From Terriglobia bacterium (lineage in GTDB: Bacteria; Acidobacteriota; UBA6911), in assembly GCA_020072565.1 (NCBI GenBank), contig JAIQGI010000007.1, forward strand, positions 237,056-301,055: DNA of 64,000 nt. Reading direction: 5' to 3'. The notes below the pieces were generated by a model that was given only the letters and a program-made list of their open reading frames with translations, did no database searches and was not told the origin of the DNA. Made by a program: the position numbers and the translations under genes. This document shows, in pieces, positions 51,602-60,608 of this stretch (its first letter is position 1; every line of letters begins with the position of its first letter).

Positions 51602-52525
51602 CTACTTCACCAGGTAATGGAAAACCGCCTGCAGGTTGTCGTCGGGCGAGGTGATCTCCTCGAGTTCGACGTCGTGGTCAAGCATCAGCCCGGGCAGGCG
51701 CCGGTAGAAATCATCCGGCTTGCGCGACTCCACCGTCAGCGCATTCCCGTCGGGATTGAACCTTACGCTCTCCACGTCCGGAAAGCCTACCAGGAATTCC
51801 GCCAGCTGCCGTGGCGCCGAGCACCGGATGTAGATGCTGTGTGGATGCTTGTCGATCAGATCGCGGATCTGATGGACATTCCCCTCCGCAAGCACCTGGC
51901 CGTTGTGCATGAGCAGGATCGTCGGCGTCATGGCTTCGATCTCGTGCAGAATGTGGCTCGAGACGATTACGCATTTCCCCGCCCGCCCCCACTGACGCAC
52001 CATCTGGATGATCTCGTGCCGCCCCACCGGATCCATGCCCGCCAGAGGCTCGTCCAGGATGAGAACCTCCGGGTCGTGCGCGATCGCCTGAGCCAGCTTG
52101 ATACGTTGCCGCATCCCCTTGCTGTAGGCACCGATCTTCTTGTCGCGAGCATAGGAGAGCTTGACCGTCTCGAGCGCTGCATCCACGCGCCGCGCAACTT
52201 CCGCTTCGGGAAACCCATGCATCTGCAAAAGCGCCGCCAAAAACTCCGCACCGCTCATGCGCTCATAGAATGAGTCCTGTTCCGGACAGAATCCGACGCG
52301 ATGGAACAGCGCATAGTTGTTCCAGATGGGCGCTCCGAACATCGTGACTTCGCCCTGGCTCGGCCGCAGCTGCCCGGTGATCAGCTTCATGAGCGTCGAC
52401 TTGCCTGCGCCGTTCGGGCCCAGGAGCCCAATGACTCCCTCCCCGATCGTGAAGGTGACGTTGTTGACGGCAATCACCTGGCCATACCATTTCGACACCG
52501 TGCGCCCCTCGACAACCGCGGTCAC
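51602..52525 (-). CDS. ABC transporter ATP-binding protein (second pair)
   Basis: 307 residues. Walker A GLLGPNGAGKST, signature YSKGMRQRIKLAQA, Walker B VLILDEPLAGMDP and H-loop IVSSHILHEIE are all present, so it should be active. The C-terminal 80 residues form an extra domain (SIYIRCSAPRQLAEFL) common in exporters of this class. The start codon overlaps the end of the upstream permease gene by 4 bp (ATGA), indicating translational coupling. Confidence 0.92.
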   Translation of the reverse strand: MTAVVEGRTVSKWYGQVIAVNNVTFTIGEGVIGLLGPNGAGKSTLMKLITGQLRPSQGEVTMFGAPIWNNYALFHRVGFCPEQDSFYERMSGAEFLAALLQMHGFPEAEVARRVDAALETVKLSYARDKKIGAYSKGMRQRIKLAQAIAHDPEVLILDEPLAGMDPVGRHEIIQMVRQWGRAGKCVIVSSHILHEIEAMTPTILLMHNGQVLAEGNVHQIRDLIDKHPHSIYIRCSAPRQLAEFLVGFPDVESVRFNPDGNALTVESRKPDDFYRRLPGLMLDHDVELEEITSPDDNLQAVFHYLVK

Positions 52526-53361
52526 TTCACCACCTCCACTGCCCGGACCCGGCTATGGATGATCCAAGTGCTGCCCGCCATCAGAAAGGCCAGAACCAGT
52601 CCGCAGACCCAGGGGGACACCGGATAGCTGAGCGGGCTGCCGAACAAAACGTCGCCGATCTGAACCACGTCATTCTTGACCGACACCCAGGCGACCGCTC
52701 CCGTCCGCAGGAGCGCGCTCAGGACGCTCTCCAGGATCATGCTGAAAAAGACCACCGCAGCCGCGAAGATGCCCGCGAACCGGCTGCTCCGGTTTAGGGA
52801 GGACAGGGCGAGCATCACGAGCGCGTTGACAAAAATGATAATCAGCGAGTAGCCGATAATCGGCAACACGACCCAGGAATACTGCTGCAGGAACTCGAGA
52901 CTGGAATGGAAGGCCGCGGCCAGCAGAAACAGCAGCAACGCGGGTATCAGCGTGGGCAGGCCGGCAAAAAACACGGCGACGCCCAGCTTGCCGATCAGAT
53001 AGTCGCGACGCGTGATCGCTTTCGAAAGATAAATCTGCAGTGCATTTGCCTTGAGGTCATTGGCGATCAGACCGGCGCCGGCGTAAATCGTGATGAGGAA
53101 GGTGGGGAACAACTGCCAGCGGAGAAAACCCTCGAAGAAGGCGGCGTCGATCTTCATGATCGCGATCCGGCCCATCACTACGGCGCCGTAAAGGATCACG
53201 CAGCGCACCAGAAACGGTATCAGGGCGAGAAACAGCAGCACCAGGAAGCTCTTCTTCTTCGCCAGCAGGGAAATTCCCTGCCTGGTGATAACCCACCAGC
53301 GATACGGGTGCGACGTCCATTCGCCCGCCCAATGCTGATAGCTGAGATCATGGATCGGCAT
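52522..53361 (-). CDS. ABC-2 type transporter permease (first pair)
   Basis: 279 residues with about six membrane segments (FLVLLFLALIPFLVRCVILYG, VFFAGLPTLIPALLLFLLAAAF, IGYSLIIIFVNALVMLALS). It has an N-terminal cytosolic part with HWAGEWTSHPYRWW and the ABC-2 loop NDLKANALQIYLSKAITRRDY. It works with the ATPase encoded upstream. A 94-bp gap with an R3 hairpin separates it from that ATPase gene. Confidence 0.85.
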   Translation of the reverse strand: MPIHDLSYQHWAGEWTSHPYRWWVITRQGISLLAKKKSFLVLLFLALIPFLVRCVILYGAVVMGRIAIMKIDAAFFEGFLRWQLFPTFLITIYAGAGLIANDLKANALQIYLSKAITRRDYLIGKLGVAVFFAGLPTLIPALLLFLLAAAFHSSLEFLQQYSWVVLPIIGYSLIIIFVNALVMLALSSLNRSSRFAGIFAAAVVFFSMILESVLSALLRTGAVAWVSVKNDVVQIGDVLFGSPLSYPVSPWVCGLVLAFLMAGSTWIIHSRVRAVEVVK

Positions 53362-53378
53362 TTATTTCACTCCCGAAA

Positions 53379-53454
53379 GCTCAACGCAGAGCACGCGGAG
53401 ACCGCAGAAACTCAAGATCTCTCTGCACCCTCCGCGTGCTCCGCGTTGAGCTTT
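53379..53454. repeat. R3 palindrome, complete
   Basis: GCTCAACGCAGAGCACGCGG and CCGCGTGCTCCGCGTTGAGC form a stem of about 20 bp with a 36-nt loop that itself repeats CTCTGCAC. It sits inside the ABC operon. No T-run follows, so it is more likely a dispersed repeat or attenuator than a full terminator. Confidence 0.78.
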
Positions 53455-53455
53455 T

Positions 53456-54370
53456 TCATTTCTGCTCGCCGATGACCTCGAGAAACACCTCCTCGAGGGA
53501 GTGCCGCAACGGCACAAGATGGCGGATCTGGACCTGCCGGTTGCGGGCGGCCTCGAGCAAGACATGGCTGTTGAGCTCCCCCGGCATGCGGATCCGGATA
53601 CTGCCATCCACTCCGTCCAGGCACTGGCAACCCAGAGCCTCCAATTCGCTGCGAAACGAACTGGCATCACCCTTCACGCGGCATTCGAAAATTGCTCCCG
53701 TGCCGCGCTTCAAATCCTCAATCCTGCCCGAGGCGAGCCGCCGGCCTTTGTGAATCACGAGCGCATCCTTGCATACCCACTCGACGTCGGGGAGCAGATG
53801 AGACGAGAGTATGACGTGAATCCCTTTGGAAGTTGAGATGTCCTTGACCAGCTCCAACATTTCAATCCGCCCCTTCGGATCCAGCCCATTCGTCGGCTCG
53901 TCGAGAAAGATCAGCTGCGGATCATGAACGAGGGCCTGAGCCAGCTTGATGCGCTGCTTCATGCCCGTAGAATAGGTCTCGACGTTGCGATAGCGGGCCT
54001 CCCCGAGCCCGACATAATAGAGAATTTCGTGGGCGCGCCGCATGGCATCCTTGGGCTTCATCCCGGTGAGCTGCCCGGCGTAGGCAACGAAGGTGACCGC
54101 GTTCATGCCCGGGATGTGGCAATCGTTCTCGGGCATGTATCCGACCTTCTGGCGGATGCTGAGCTGCTTCGAGAGAACGTCCAGTCCGAGGACAGTCCCG
54201 GTTCCAGTAAGCGGTTGGATGAAACCGAGCAGAGTCTTGAGGAGGGTGCTCTTCCCGGCACCGTTGGGTCCCAGGAGTCCCATGGACCCACCCTCGAACT
54301 GGACGCCGACACCGTCCAGGACTCGCTGCTTGCCAAATTCGACAGTGATGTTGTCGAGATCGATGATCAA
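53456..54370 (-). CDS. ABC transporter ATP-binding protein (first pair)
   Basis: 304 residues. Walker A GLLGPNGAGKSTLLK, signature YSTGMKQRIKLAQAL, Walker B LIFLDEPTNGLDP and H-loop ILSSHLLPDVE are present. It is the first gene of the operon. The two ATPases share the same plan but are diverged, so the operon encodes two related exporters, or one heteromeric exporter; this cannot be decided from sequence. Confidence 0.92.
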   Translation of the reverse strand: MIIDLDNITVEFGKQRVLDGVGVQFEGGSMGLLGPNGAGKSTLLKTLLGFIQPLTGTGTVLGLDVLSKQLSIRQKVGYMPENDCHIPGMNAVTFVAYAGQLTGMKPKDAMRRAHEILYYVGLGEARYRNVETYSTGMKQRIKLAQALVHDPQLIFLDEPTNGLDPKGRIEMLELVKDISTSKGIHVILSSHLLPDVEWVCKDALVIHKGRRLASGRIEDLKRGTGAIFECRVKGDASSFRSELEALGCQCLDGVDGSIRIRMPGELNSHVLLEAARNRQVQIRHLVPLRHSLEEVFLEVIGEQK

Positions 54371-54443
54371 GGGAACCTCACTTTTGTTTCCATTGGTACG
54401 TAGAAACTCAGATAATAGTTCAAATTATCACAGGTTTAAACAG

Positions 54444-54540
54444 CTCAACGCAGGGGGCGCAGAGATCGCTGGGATAGCTGAGAAGAAATGGCTGCGGGTG
54501 CATCGGCGGTCGCCGCGATCTCTGCGCCCTCTCCGTTGAT
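54444..54540. repeat. R3 palindrome, complete
   Basis: CTCAACGCAGGGGGCGCAGA and TCTGCGCCCTCTCCGTTGA, each extended inward by GATCGC/GCGATC, form a hairpin about 23 bp long. It lies upstream of the ABC operon and of the divergent small gene at 54602. Confidence 0.75.
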
Positions 54541-54601
54541 CGTTTGCTTATAGGGTACTTGCCAGCACGGGCGCCGGCGCCTAAAATACTCAGGGGGAGA
54601 T

Positions 54602-54943
54602 ATGAAAAAATCAGGACTGTTTTTGATCGTCGCGCTGCTCGTGCCGGTCACGCTGATGGCGTTGGAATCGGGACAATACCGGCTGCTTTCACTCGCCGAA
54701 GGCAACAAGATGATCCTCATTTCCCAAAGCCCGGGAAAGCCGAAGTACATTCTCGACGCGTCCACCGCCAAAATCACCGTCGACGGCAAGGCCGCTGAGC
54801 TGAAGGAACTCTCCCACTACAGCATCGTCAACGTCAAATGGGAACTCAAGAAGTCCAGCAAGGACGGCATCGATCTCGACGGCGTGGCATCGGAAATCCG
54901 CGTTCTCACTCCGGAGCAGCCGAAAAAAATCGGCAGTGACTGA
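54602..54943 (+). CDS. small exported protein of unknown function
   Basis: 113 residues: signal peptide MKKSGLFLIVALLVPVTLMA, then a short beta-rich domain (GQYRLLSLAEGNKMILISQS, KYILDASTAKITVDGKAAEL) and a charged tail. No family recognised. ATG 54602 has CAGGGGGAGAT just upstream. It is divergent from the ABC operon. Confidence 0.75.
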   Translation: MKKSGLFLIVALLVPVTLMALESGQYRLLSLAEGNKMILISQSPGKPKYILDASTAKITVDGKAAELKELSHYSIVNVKWELKKSSKDGIDLDGVASEIRVLTPEQPKKIGSD

Positions 54944-55280
54944 AAACGGGGCCACAGGCTTTGCGCGCCGCTCCATCGAAGCATAGAATCTATCGACCAC
55001 CACTTTAAAATTCTCTTCACCGTTGCTCGGCAATGTGCTTATAATTCCATTGTCCGGTATGCTCCGCCGGACCATGGGATGACCCGCTCTACAACTCCCA
55101 GGAAGATATTTATAAATCATTGTAAATAAATGGCTTGGCAGAAGATGGTGTCGGGTCTGCAGGATTCGGATGATCGCGGCCGCGCACCCGGCTTTTCGTA
55201 AGTCCCAGCCCAGGAGATTTGACTCTTATAGCTCCGACACCCTGCCGGAACCGATTGCGGTGTAACCGGTTGGAGGTAAG
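54944..55280. other. 337-bp gap without a recognised gene
   Basis: No R1-R3 copy, and no credible reading frame. Only the ribosome site TTGGAGG before the next gene is clear. It presumably holds that gene's promoter. Confidence 0.45.
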
Positions 55281-56327
55281 ATGCATTCCGCCCTGCAGTA
55301 TGAAGATAACTGGGAAACCGAAAGGTACGCTCTGCTGACCTCGCGCGTCTGCGATCTCGAACTGAATTTCGTAGACACGATGCTATCTCATTGCATACAA
55401 AAACTTTACGATGAACTGGCCCTGAAAAAACTCCAGTTTCGCCCGCGCTACTACTTCACCTGCGAGGGGGACGAGTGGGGATGCCCTGATCGCGTTCCCA
55501 TCATCGGGATTCCCTTTCATCTTGCCGACAACAGGCTGACGCGCATCGAAAAGGAAATGGGCTACACTGCCTACGACAGAGGCGACCTCATGTGCCTCCT
55601 GAGGCATGAGACCGGCCACGCCATCAACTACGCCTACCAGCTGTATGCCACGCAGGAATGGAAGGAAGTTTTTGGTGAATTCAACAAGACTTACCCGGAA
55701 AACTTCAAGTTTAAGTTTAACCCGTACAGCCGCAATTATGTCAGAAGCCAGGGGGACCCCAGGTACTACGCCCAGGCTCACCCGGACGAGGACTTTGCCG
55801 AGACTTTCGCCGTCTGGCTGACGCCCCGCGCGAACTGGCGCGTGGCCTATCGCAACTGGCCGGCCGTGAAGAAGCTGGAATATGTCGACCACGTGATGCA
55901 GACGATCAGGTTCAAGAAGCCCCATGTGGTCGCAGGGCCCCTGGATTCTCCCTTCCATGCCAAGACTTACACTCTCATCGAGTACTACGGCGAAAATCTC
56001 GATGATTACAAGGACAACGCGCTGGGGATTTACGACGAGGATCTGAAGTGGATTTTCCCGGTTCAATCCAACGGGCATAACAAATACGTGCCGGCGAAGG
56101 ATCTTATCCGCAGAAACCGCCGGTTTCTGATCGCAACGATCGCGAGCTGGACAGGAGCGAGAGAGAAGGTCGTGGCTCCTGTAATCATCAAGTTCTTCCA
56201 GCGCTCCCGGGAATTGGGATTGAATTTGCCGTCCGAGGAGGAGAAGTATCGTCTCGCTTCGCTGACCGCATTAGGAACCACGGTAGTAATGAACTATCTC
56301 CACACCGGGCGCTATATCCCTGACTAA
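55281..56327 (+). CDS. putative zinc metallopeptidase (PF15887-like)
   Basis: 348 residues, no signal peptide. The zinc motif HETGHAINYAY has His near residues 109 and 113 and Glu 110. HPDEDFAETFAVWLTP further on supplies the third ligand and is characteristic of the putative zinc-binding metallopeptidase family Peptidase_Mx. The substrate is unknown. TTGGAGGTAAG lies directly before ATG 55281. It converges on nuoN; the 279-bp gap between them carries R2 and R3 repeats. Confidence 0.85.
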   Translation: MHSALQYEDNWETERYALLTSRVCDLELNFVDTMLSHCIQKLYDELALKKLQFRPRYYFTCEGDEWGCPDRVPIIGIPFHLADNRLTRIEKEMGYTAYDRGDLMCLLRHETGHAINYAYQLYATQEWKEVFGEFNKTYPENFKFKFNPYSRNYVRSQGDPRYYAQAHPDEDFAETFAVWLTPRANWRVAYRNWPAVKKLEYVDHVMQTIRFKKPHVVAGPLDSPFHAKTYTLIEYYGENLDDYKDNALGIYDEDLKWIFPVQSNGHNKYVPAKDLIRRNRRFLIATIASWTGAREKVVAPVIIKFFQRSRELGLNLPSEEEKYRLASLTALGTTVVMNYLHTGRYIPD

Positions 56328-56334
56328 TGGGCAT

Positions 56335-56590
56335 CTATACAAAGCATCAAAGATAATGCAGCAAGCGTAAGATCATTTCCAGCGTGCGACAACTCTCGGG
56401 GTGTTTTGAAACGATGGTTCTCAAGGCCCGAATGACAACAAAATTACATTGGCGGTCACCAAGAGGCGGTTCCCGGTTCTTATGTGTGCCTCACGAAATG
56501 CAGATAGCAGGCGGCAGAAGTTATGTCATTCTGTATTAAATATCGACGCCGAGGGAGCAGAGGGCGCGGAGAACTGGCTGCTCTGTGTCG
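56335..56590. repeat. R2 (reverse, without palindrome insert) and R3 half-site
   Basis: On the minus strand 56530-56335 reads GAGGCACACATAAGAACC, TTTTGTTGTCATTCGGGCC and then directly ATCGTTTCAAAACACCCC. It thus has both flanks of R2 but lacks the nested hairpins present at 12945. The R3 half-site GCAGAGGGCGCGGAG is at 56557. Confidence 0.72.
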
Positions 56591-56605
56591 AGATTTTGGA
56601 GGCTG

Positions 56606-58102
56606 CTAACCGAAAAAGAGGTGCATGGAGTTGCTGGTAAGTTGCTGGATGCGGTCCCAGAAGAGCATAAGGCCCGCGGTGGGCAGCAGCATAACCCACA
56701 CCAGGGCCTGGCTGGTCCATGAGAGCCGTATCACTCCTCTCTGAACCCCTTCCGCTTCGGCATCGATGATCATCGTCTTGATGACGCGTGCATAGTAATA
56801 GACGGCTATTACGCTGTTGAGCGCCCCCACAACCGCATACCAGGCCAGATCGCGATTGACGGCCGCTCCGAAAACATAAAGCTTGCCGAAGAATCCGGCG
56901 AAGGGAGGGATCCCCATGAGCGACAGCATGAAGATCGTCATGGAGATGGTCAGGAACGGGGATCTGTGCCAGAGACCGCGATAGTCCTTCAGATCGAAGC
57001 TCCCCGTGCGGTTGAAGATCTCAATCACGATCAGGAATGCGCCCAGATTCATGAACAGGTATGTGATCAGGTAGACGAGAACCGCCTGCAGCCCCTGCGA
57101 CGAAAGCACCACCGTCCCCATGAGAATATAGCCGGCATGGGCAATTGACGAGTACGCCAGCATGCGCTTCATGTTGTCCTGGCGCAAAGCGGCAATGTTT
57201 CCGAGCGTCATCGTGACCACGGAGATCATCAGCACCAGCAGCGTCCAGTTGATGGACGCCAAAGAACCCCAGGGTGCGGCGCCGGAGGTGTGCGAGAGCC
57301 CGCCGTAAAAGAATCGGATAAGCGTGGCAAATCCCGCGGCCTTGGGGCCCACGCTCAGGAATGCGGTCACAGGAGTGGGAGCCCCCGTGTAAACGTCTGG
57401 GCACCAGAAGTGGAAGGGGACGGAAGCGGTTTTAAAACCGAATCCGGCCATGACGAGCACCGTGGCAACCAGCAGCATCACAGAGTTATTCCCGCCTGCG
57501 GTCCCTTGGGCTAATGCATCGCGAACCTGGGCGATTTTAGTCGTCCCGGTCATGCCGAACAGCAGCGTGATGCCGTACAGCATCGAGCCCGTGGATACCG
57601 CCCCGAACAGGAGGTATTTCAGCGATGCCTCGTTCGATTGCCGCTCATTGCTCAGATATCCGACCATGATGTAGCTGCTCAGCGATACCATTTCCAGAGA
57701 CAGGAACAGCATCAGCAGGTCGACAGCGGAAGCAAGCAGGATCATTCCCAGGGTCACGCCCAGCAGGAGCGTATAAAACTCACCGATATGCTGCTTGGAG
57801 ATCTCCCTGGAACCCGGTGCCGCCAGCAGGATCAAAAACGAAGTGAAAATCAGAAAGCCTTTGAAAAAGACCGCCATCGGATCCAGCGCCACCATGCCGT
57901 AAAAGAGCGTGCCCTGCGGCGCGCCCACAAGAGGGACCGTGAAGGCGAGCGCGAGCAGCAGGCCGAGAGCGCTGACCAGGAACGTCGCGCTTTTCCGGAT
58001 CCCGGGCGCTGCCAGATCCACGACGATGACTGCGAGCAGCGTCAGGGCGATGGTGATCTCCGGGTAGAACGCGTGCATGTCTTGCAGAATCTGTGGATTC
58101 AT
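56606..58102 (-). CDS. nuoN: NADH-quinone oxidoreductase subunit N
   Basis: 498 residues, about 14 membrane helices, an antiporter-like subunit of complex I. SLEMVSLSSYIMVGY, the KTASVPFHFWCPDVYTGAP loop and MKRMLAYSSIAHAGYILMG carry the conserved proton-channel Glu and Lys residues. Last gene of the nuo operon. It starts 3 bp after nuoK ends, so nuoL and nuoM, normally found between them, are missing here. Confidence 0.95.
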   Translation of the reverse strand: MNPQILQDMHAFYPEITIALTLLAVIVVDLAAPGIRKSATFLVSALGLLLALAFTVPLVGAPQGTLFYGMVALDPMAVFFKGFLIFTSFLILLAAPGSREISKQHIGEFYTLLLGVTLGMILLASAVDLLMLFLSLEMVSLSSYIMVGYLSNERQSNEASLKYLLFGAVSTGSMLYGITLLFGMTGTTKIAQVRDALAQGTAGGNNSVMLLVATVLVMAGFGFKTASVPFHFWCPDVYTGAPTPVTAFLSVGPKAAGFATLIRFFYGGLSHTSGAAPWGSLASINWTLLVLMISVVTMTLGNIAALRQDNMKRMLAYSSIAHAGYILMGTVVLSSQGLQAVLVYLITYLFMNLGAFLIVIEIFNRTGSFDLKDYRGLWHRSPFLTISMTIFMLSLMGIPPFAGFFGKLYVFGAAVNRDLAWYAVVGALNSVIAVYYYARVIKTMIIDAEAEGVQRGVIRLSWTSQALVWVMLLPTAGLMLFWDRIQQLTSNSMHLFFG

Positions 58103-58105
58103 GAG

Positions 58106-58411
58106 CTATCCCTTGAGCGTGTCAGCCTTGTCCAGGTTCACCGACTTGAGCAGCCTGTACATCGAAAGAACGATAGCCAGGGCGACGGCAGCTTCGGCGG
58201 CAGCGATGACGATGACAAAAATGGCAAACACCTGGCCATTCAGATTTGCGGCTGAAAACCTGGAAAAGGCCACCAGATTGATGTTCGCGGAGTTCAGGAT
58301 GAGTTCCACGCCCATCAGGACGTTGACGGCGTTCTTGCGCGTCAGGACCGCCATAATGCCCAGCGAAAAAAGTGCAGCGCTGATGATGAGATATTGGGTT
58401 AAACCGATCAT
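58106..58411 (-). CDS. nuoK: NADH-quinone oxidoreductase subunit K
   Basis: 101 residues, three membrane helices. GVELILNSANINLVAFS and VIVIAAAEAAVALAIVL contain the two conserved membrane glutamates. Start overlaps the nuoJ stop (ATGA). Confidence 0.95.
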   Translation of the reverse strand: MIGLTQYLIISAALFSLGIMAVLTRKNAVNVLMGVELILNSANINLVAFSRFSAANLNGQVFAIFVIVIAAAEAAVALAIVLSMYRLLKSVNLDKADTLKG

Positions 58412-58914
58412 TCGGATCTTCTCCTGACGATCATTGCCGCTCCGATGAGGGCGATGAGCAGAAAGATCGAGGCGAGTTCAAACGGAAGGATGTACTCTTT
58501 CATGAACAGCTCTCCGATCGCCCCGGTGGTCGGATTCAATGCCGCGGTTCCTCCGTTATGCCAGGTCGTTCTCATCATGACGACGGCCAGGGTGAGGAAT
58601 ACGACGGTTGTCAAAACCAGGCCGGGCCAGAACTGATAGGTTTCCGCTTTCAGCTTGAGGTCATAGAGCTTGTGGGTCAACATGACGCCGAAAATCAGCA
58701 GCACCAGGATTCCGCCCACATAAATCACCATCTGCGTCGCAGCGAGAAAATCAGCGCCCAGGAAAACGTACAGCGCGGCAACGCCGAAGAAGGTAAACAG
58801 CAGTGCGAAGGCGGAGTGGATCAGGTTTTTGGCAAATACGACGATGGCCGCCGAGATAACCGTCATGGCGGCAAAGAAGTAAAAGACAATCTGGATCAGA
58901 ATATTGGTGTCCAT
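58408..58914 (-). CDS. nuoJ: NADH-quinone oxidoreductase subunit J
   Basis: 168 residues, five membrane helices. NLIHSAFALLFTFFGVAALYVFL and QMVIYVGGILVLLIFGVMLT are typical. ATG 58914 fits the family; a start 45 bp upstream would overlap nuoI. Confidence 0.94.
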   Translation of the reverse strand: MDTNILIQIVFYFFAAMTVISAAIVVFAKNLIHSAFALLFTFFGVAALYVFLGADFLAATQMVIYVGGILVLLIFGVMLTHKLYDLKLKAETYQFWPGLVLTTVVFLTLAVVMMRTTWHNGGTAALNPTTGAIGELFMKEYILPFELASIFLLIALIGAAMIVRRRSE

Positions 58915-58918
58915 AAAG

Positions 58919-59407
58919 TCAGCCCTTGTCTGCCGGAGCTTCTTTGGAGGGTTTAGCAAACATCGGTTTGTCCACCGCGAAGTGGTACATGTGCTCGTTT
59001 TTGTCGTAGGCCGAATACTCGTATTCTTTGGTCATCACCAGGCAGTGGGTCGGGCATGGAAAGGTGCAAAGGGAGCAGTAGCAGCAGAGGGTCATGTCGA
59101 TGTCGAACACATAAGTACGCAGTTTGATCGCCGTGCCGTCGGACGCAAAGACCGGGGGTTCATCCTTGCCGCGCTTCTCCGTTTCGATCGTGATGCAGTC
59201 CGTCGGACAGGCACGCGCGCACTGGCCGCAGCCGATGCAGTCCTCGATCTTGTTGAACAGCCGCGCCCGCGTCCGTTCCGGCATGTCCCACTTTTCGGTC
59301 GGGTATTGGAGCGTAACCGCCCGGGTAAAGAGGTGCAGCCACGCCACCCACATCGAACGGGCCACGGTAACCATCGTAAGCCCGATATCCCTGAAATAAG
59401 CCCTCAT
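58919..59407 (-). CDS. nuoI: NADH-quinone oxidoreductase subunit I
   Basis: 162 residues, peripheral arm subunit with two [4Fe-4S] clusters: CIGCGQCARACP and CCYCSLCTFPCP, all eight cysteines present. An N-terminal amphipathic region (WLHLFTRAVTLQYP) contacts the membrane. Confidence 0.95.
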   Translation of the reverse strand: MRAYFRDIGLTMVTVARSMWVAWLHLFTRAVTLQYPTEKWDMPERTRARLFNKIEDCIGCGQCARACPTDCITIETEKRGKDEPPVFASDGTAIKLRTYVFDIDMTLCCYCSLCTFPCPTHCLVMTKEYEYSAYDKNEHMYHFAVDKPMFAKPSKEAPADKG

Positions 59408-59426
59408 ATCACGCCTCTGCGAAACT

Positions 59427-60485
59427 TCACTTCCAATAAACCGCCAGCCAGCCTACTCCCACAACCAGCACCAGCGAGGCGGGAAGAAGCACTTTCCAGC
59501 ACAAATACATAAGCTGGTCCACGCGCAGTCGCGGTAGCGACCAGCGCAGCCACATCTGCACAAAAATGAGCGCCATCACTTTCACAAGGAACATGATGGG
59601 GCCGGGAACGAGCTGCGAGTCCGGCGCGCCCGGAAGAACCTGAGTCCAGCCGCCCAGAAACAGTGTCGTGGCAACGCCGGCGACCACGATCATGTTGGCA
59701 TACTCGGCCAGGAAGAAAAACGCGAAGCGCATGCCGGAGTATTCCGTGTGATAGCCGGCGACCAGCTCCGACTCCGCCTCCGGAATGTCAAAGGGGGTCC
59801 GGTTGACCTCGGCCAGTGAGCTGATAAAGTAGAGGAAAAACGCCAGAAACGTAAACGGATTTCTAAAGAGGAACCAGTTCTGAATCCCGCCCTTTTGTGC
59901 GTTGACGATCTCCTGCATGGAAAGGCTGCCGGTGAGGATCACGACCGTCATGATCGCCATCGCCGCGGGGATCTCATAGCTGACGATCTGCGCCACCGAC
60001 CGCATCCCGCCATAGAGCGAATATTTGCTGTTCGACGACCATCCCGCCATCATGATGCCAACCACAGCCAGGCTGCCGACCGCGAGGATGTAGAGAATAC
60101 CGATGTTGAGGTCCGACACGATCGAAGAAGCCCCGAAAGGGATCACCACGAAGGCGGCGAAGGCGCCGAGAAACACGATGAAGGGTGCCATCTTATACAG
60201 CACCTTGTCGGTTGCCTCCGGAACTATGTCCTCCTTGAGAAGGAGCTTGATCGCATCCGCAATCGTCTGGGCCCAGCCGTGCCAGCCCCCTACGTACATG
60301 GGACCCAGCCGGTCCTGCATGTGAGCCGAAATCTTGCGCTCCCACCACACCAGGAACAGAACCACGAGCGATAAGAGCCCGAAGATGACGAGGCTGCTCA
60401 CCAGCATAGGCATCGACGCCCGGAGGAGCTCCGGAAGCACATCATATTTCGGTATCAATTCCAGGAGTTGTGCGATGGATTCCAT
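59427..60485 (-). CDS. nuoH: NADH-quinone oxidoreductase subunit H
   Basis: 352 residues, eight membrane helices, forms the quinone tunnel. [38 protein letters not shown] and [15 protein letters not shown] are conserved. A 123-bp gap with an R3 repeat separates it from nuoD. Confidence 0.96.
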   Translation of the reverse strand: MESIAQLLELIPKYDVLPELLRASMPMLVSSLVIFGLLSLVVLFLVWWERKISAHMQDRLGPMYVGGWHGWAQTIADAIKLLLKEDIVPEATDKVLYKMAPFIVFLGAFAAFVVIPFGASSIVSDLNIGILYILAVGSLAVVGIMMAGWSSNSKYSLYGGMRSVAQIVSYEIPAAMAIMTVVILTGSLSMQEIVNAQKGGIQNWFLFRNPFTFLAFFLYFISSLAEVNRTPFDIPEAESELVAGYHTEYSGMRFAFFFLAEYANMIVVAGVATTLFLGGWTQVLPGAPDSQLVPGPIMFLVKVMALIFVQMWLRWSLPRLRVDQLMYLCWKVLLPASLVLVVGVGWLAVYWK

Positions 60486-60503
60486 CTACTTCCCTCGAAA
60501 AGT

Positions 60504-60594
60504 CTCAACGCAGACGCCGCGGAGCACACAGAGGAACCAAGAGCTCCCGCGGCCTCCATAACACCCATTTCTGAGCGCCCTCAGCGTTGAACTT
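60504..60594. repeat. R3 palindrome inside the nuo operon
   Basis: TCTCAACGCAGACGCCGCGG and the more diverged arm GAGCGCCCTCAGCGTTGAA, with GGAGC/GCTCC inside, lie between nuoD and nuoH. Confidence 0.65.
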
Positions 60595-60608
60595 TTGCCC
60601 TTAACCGT

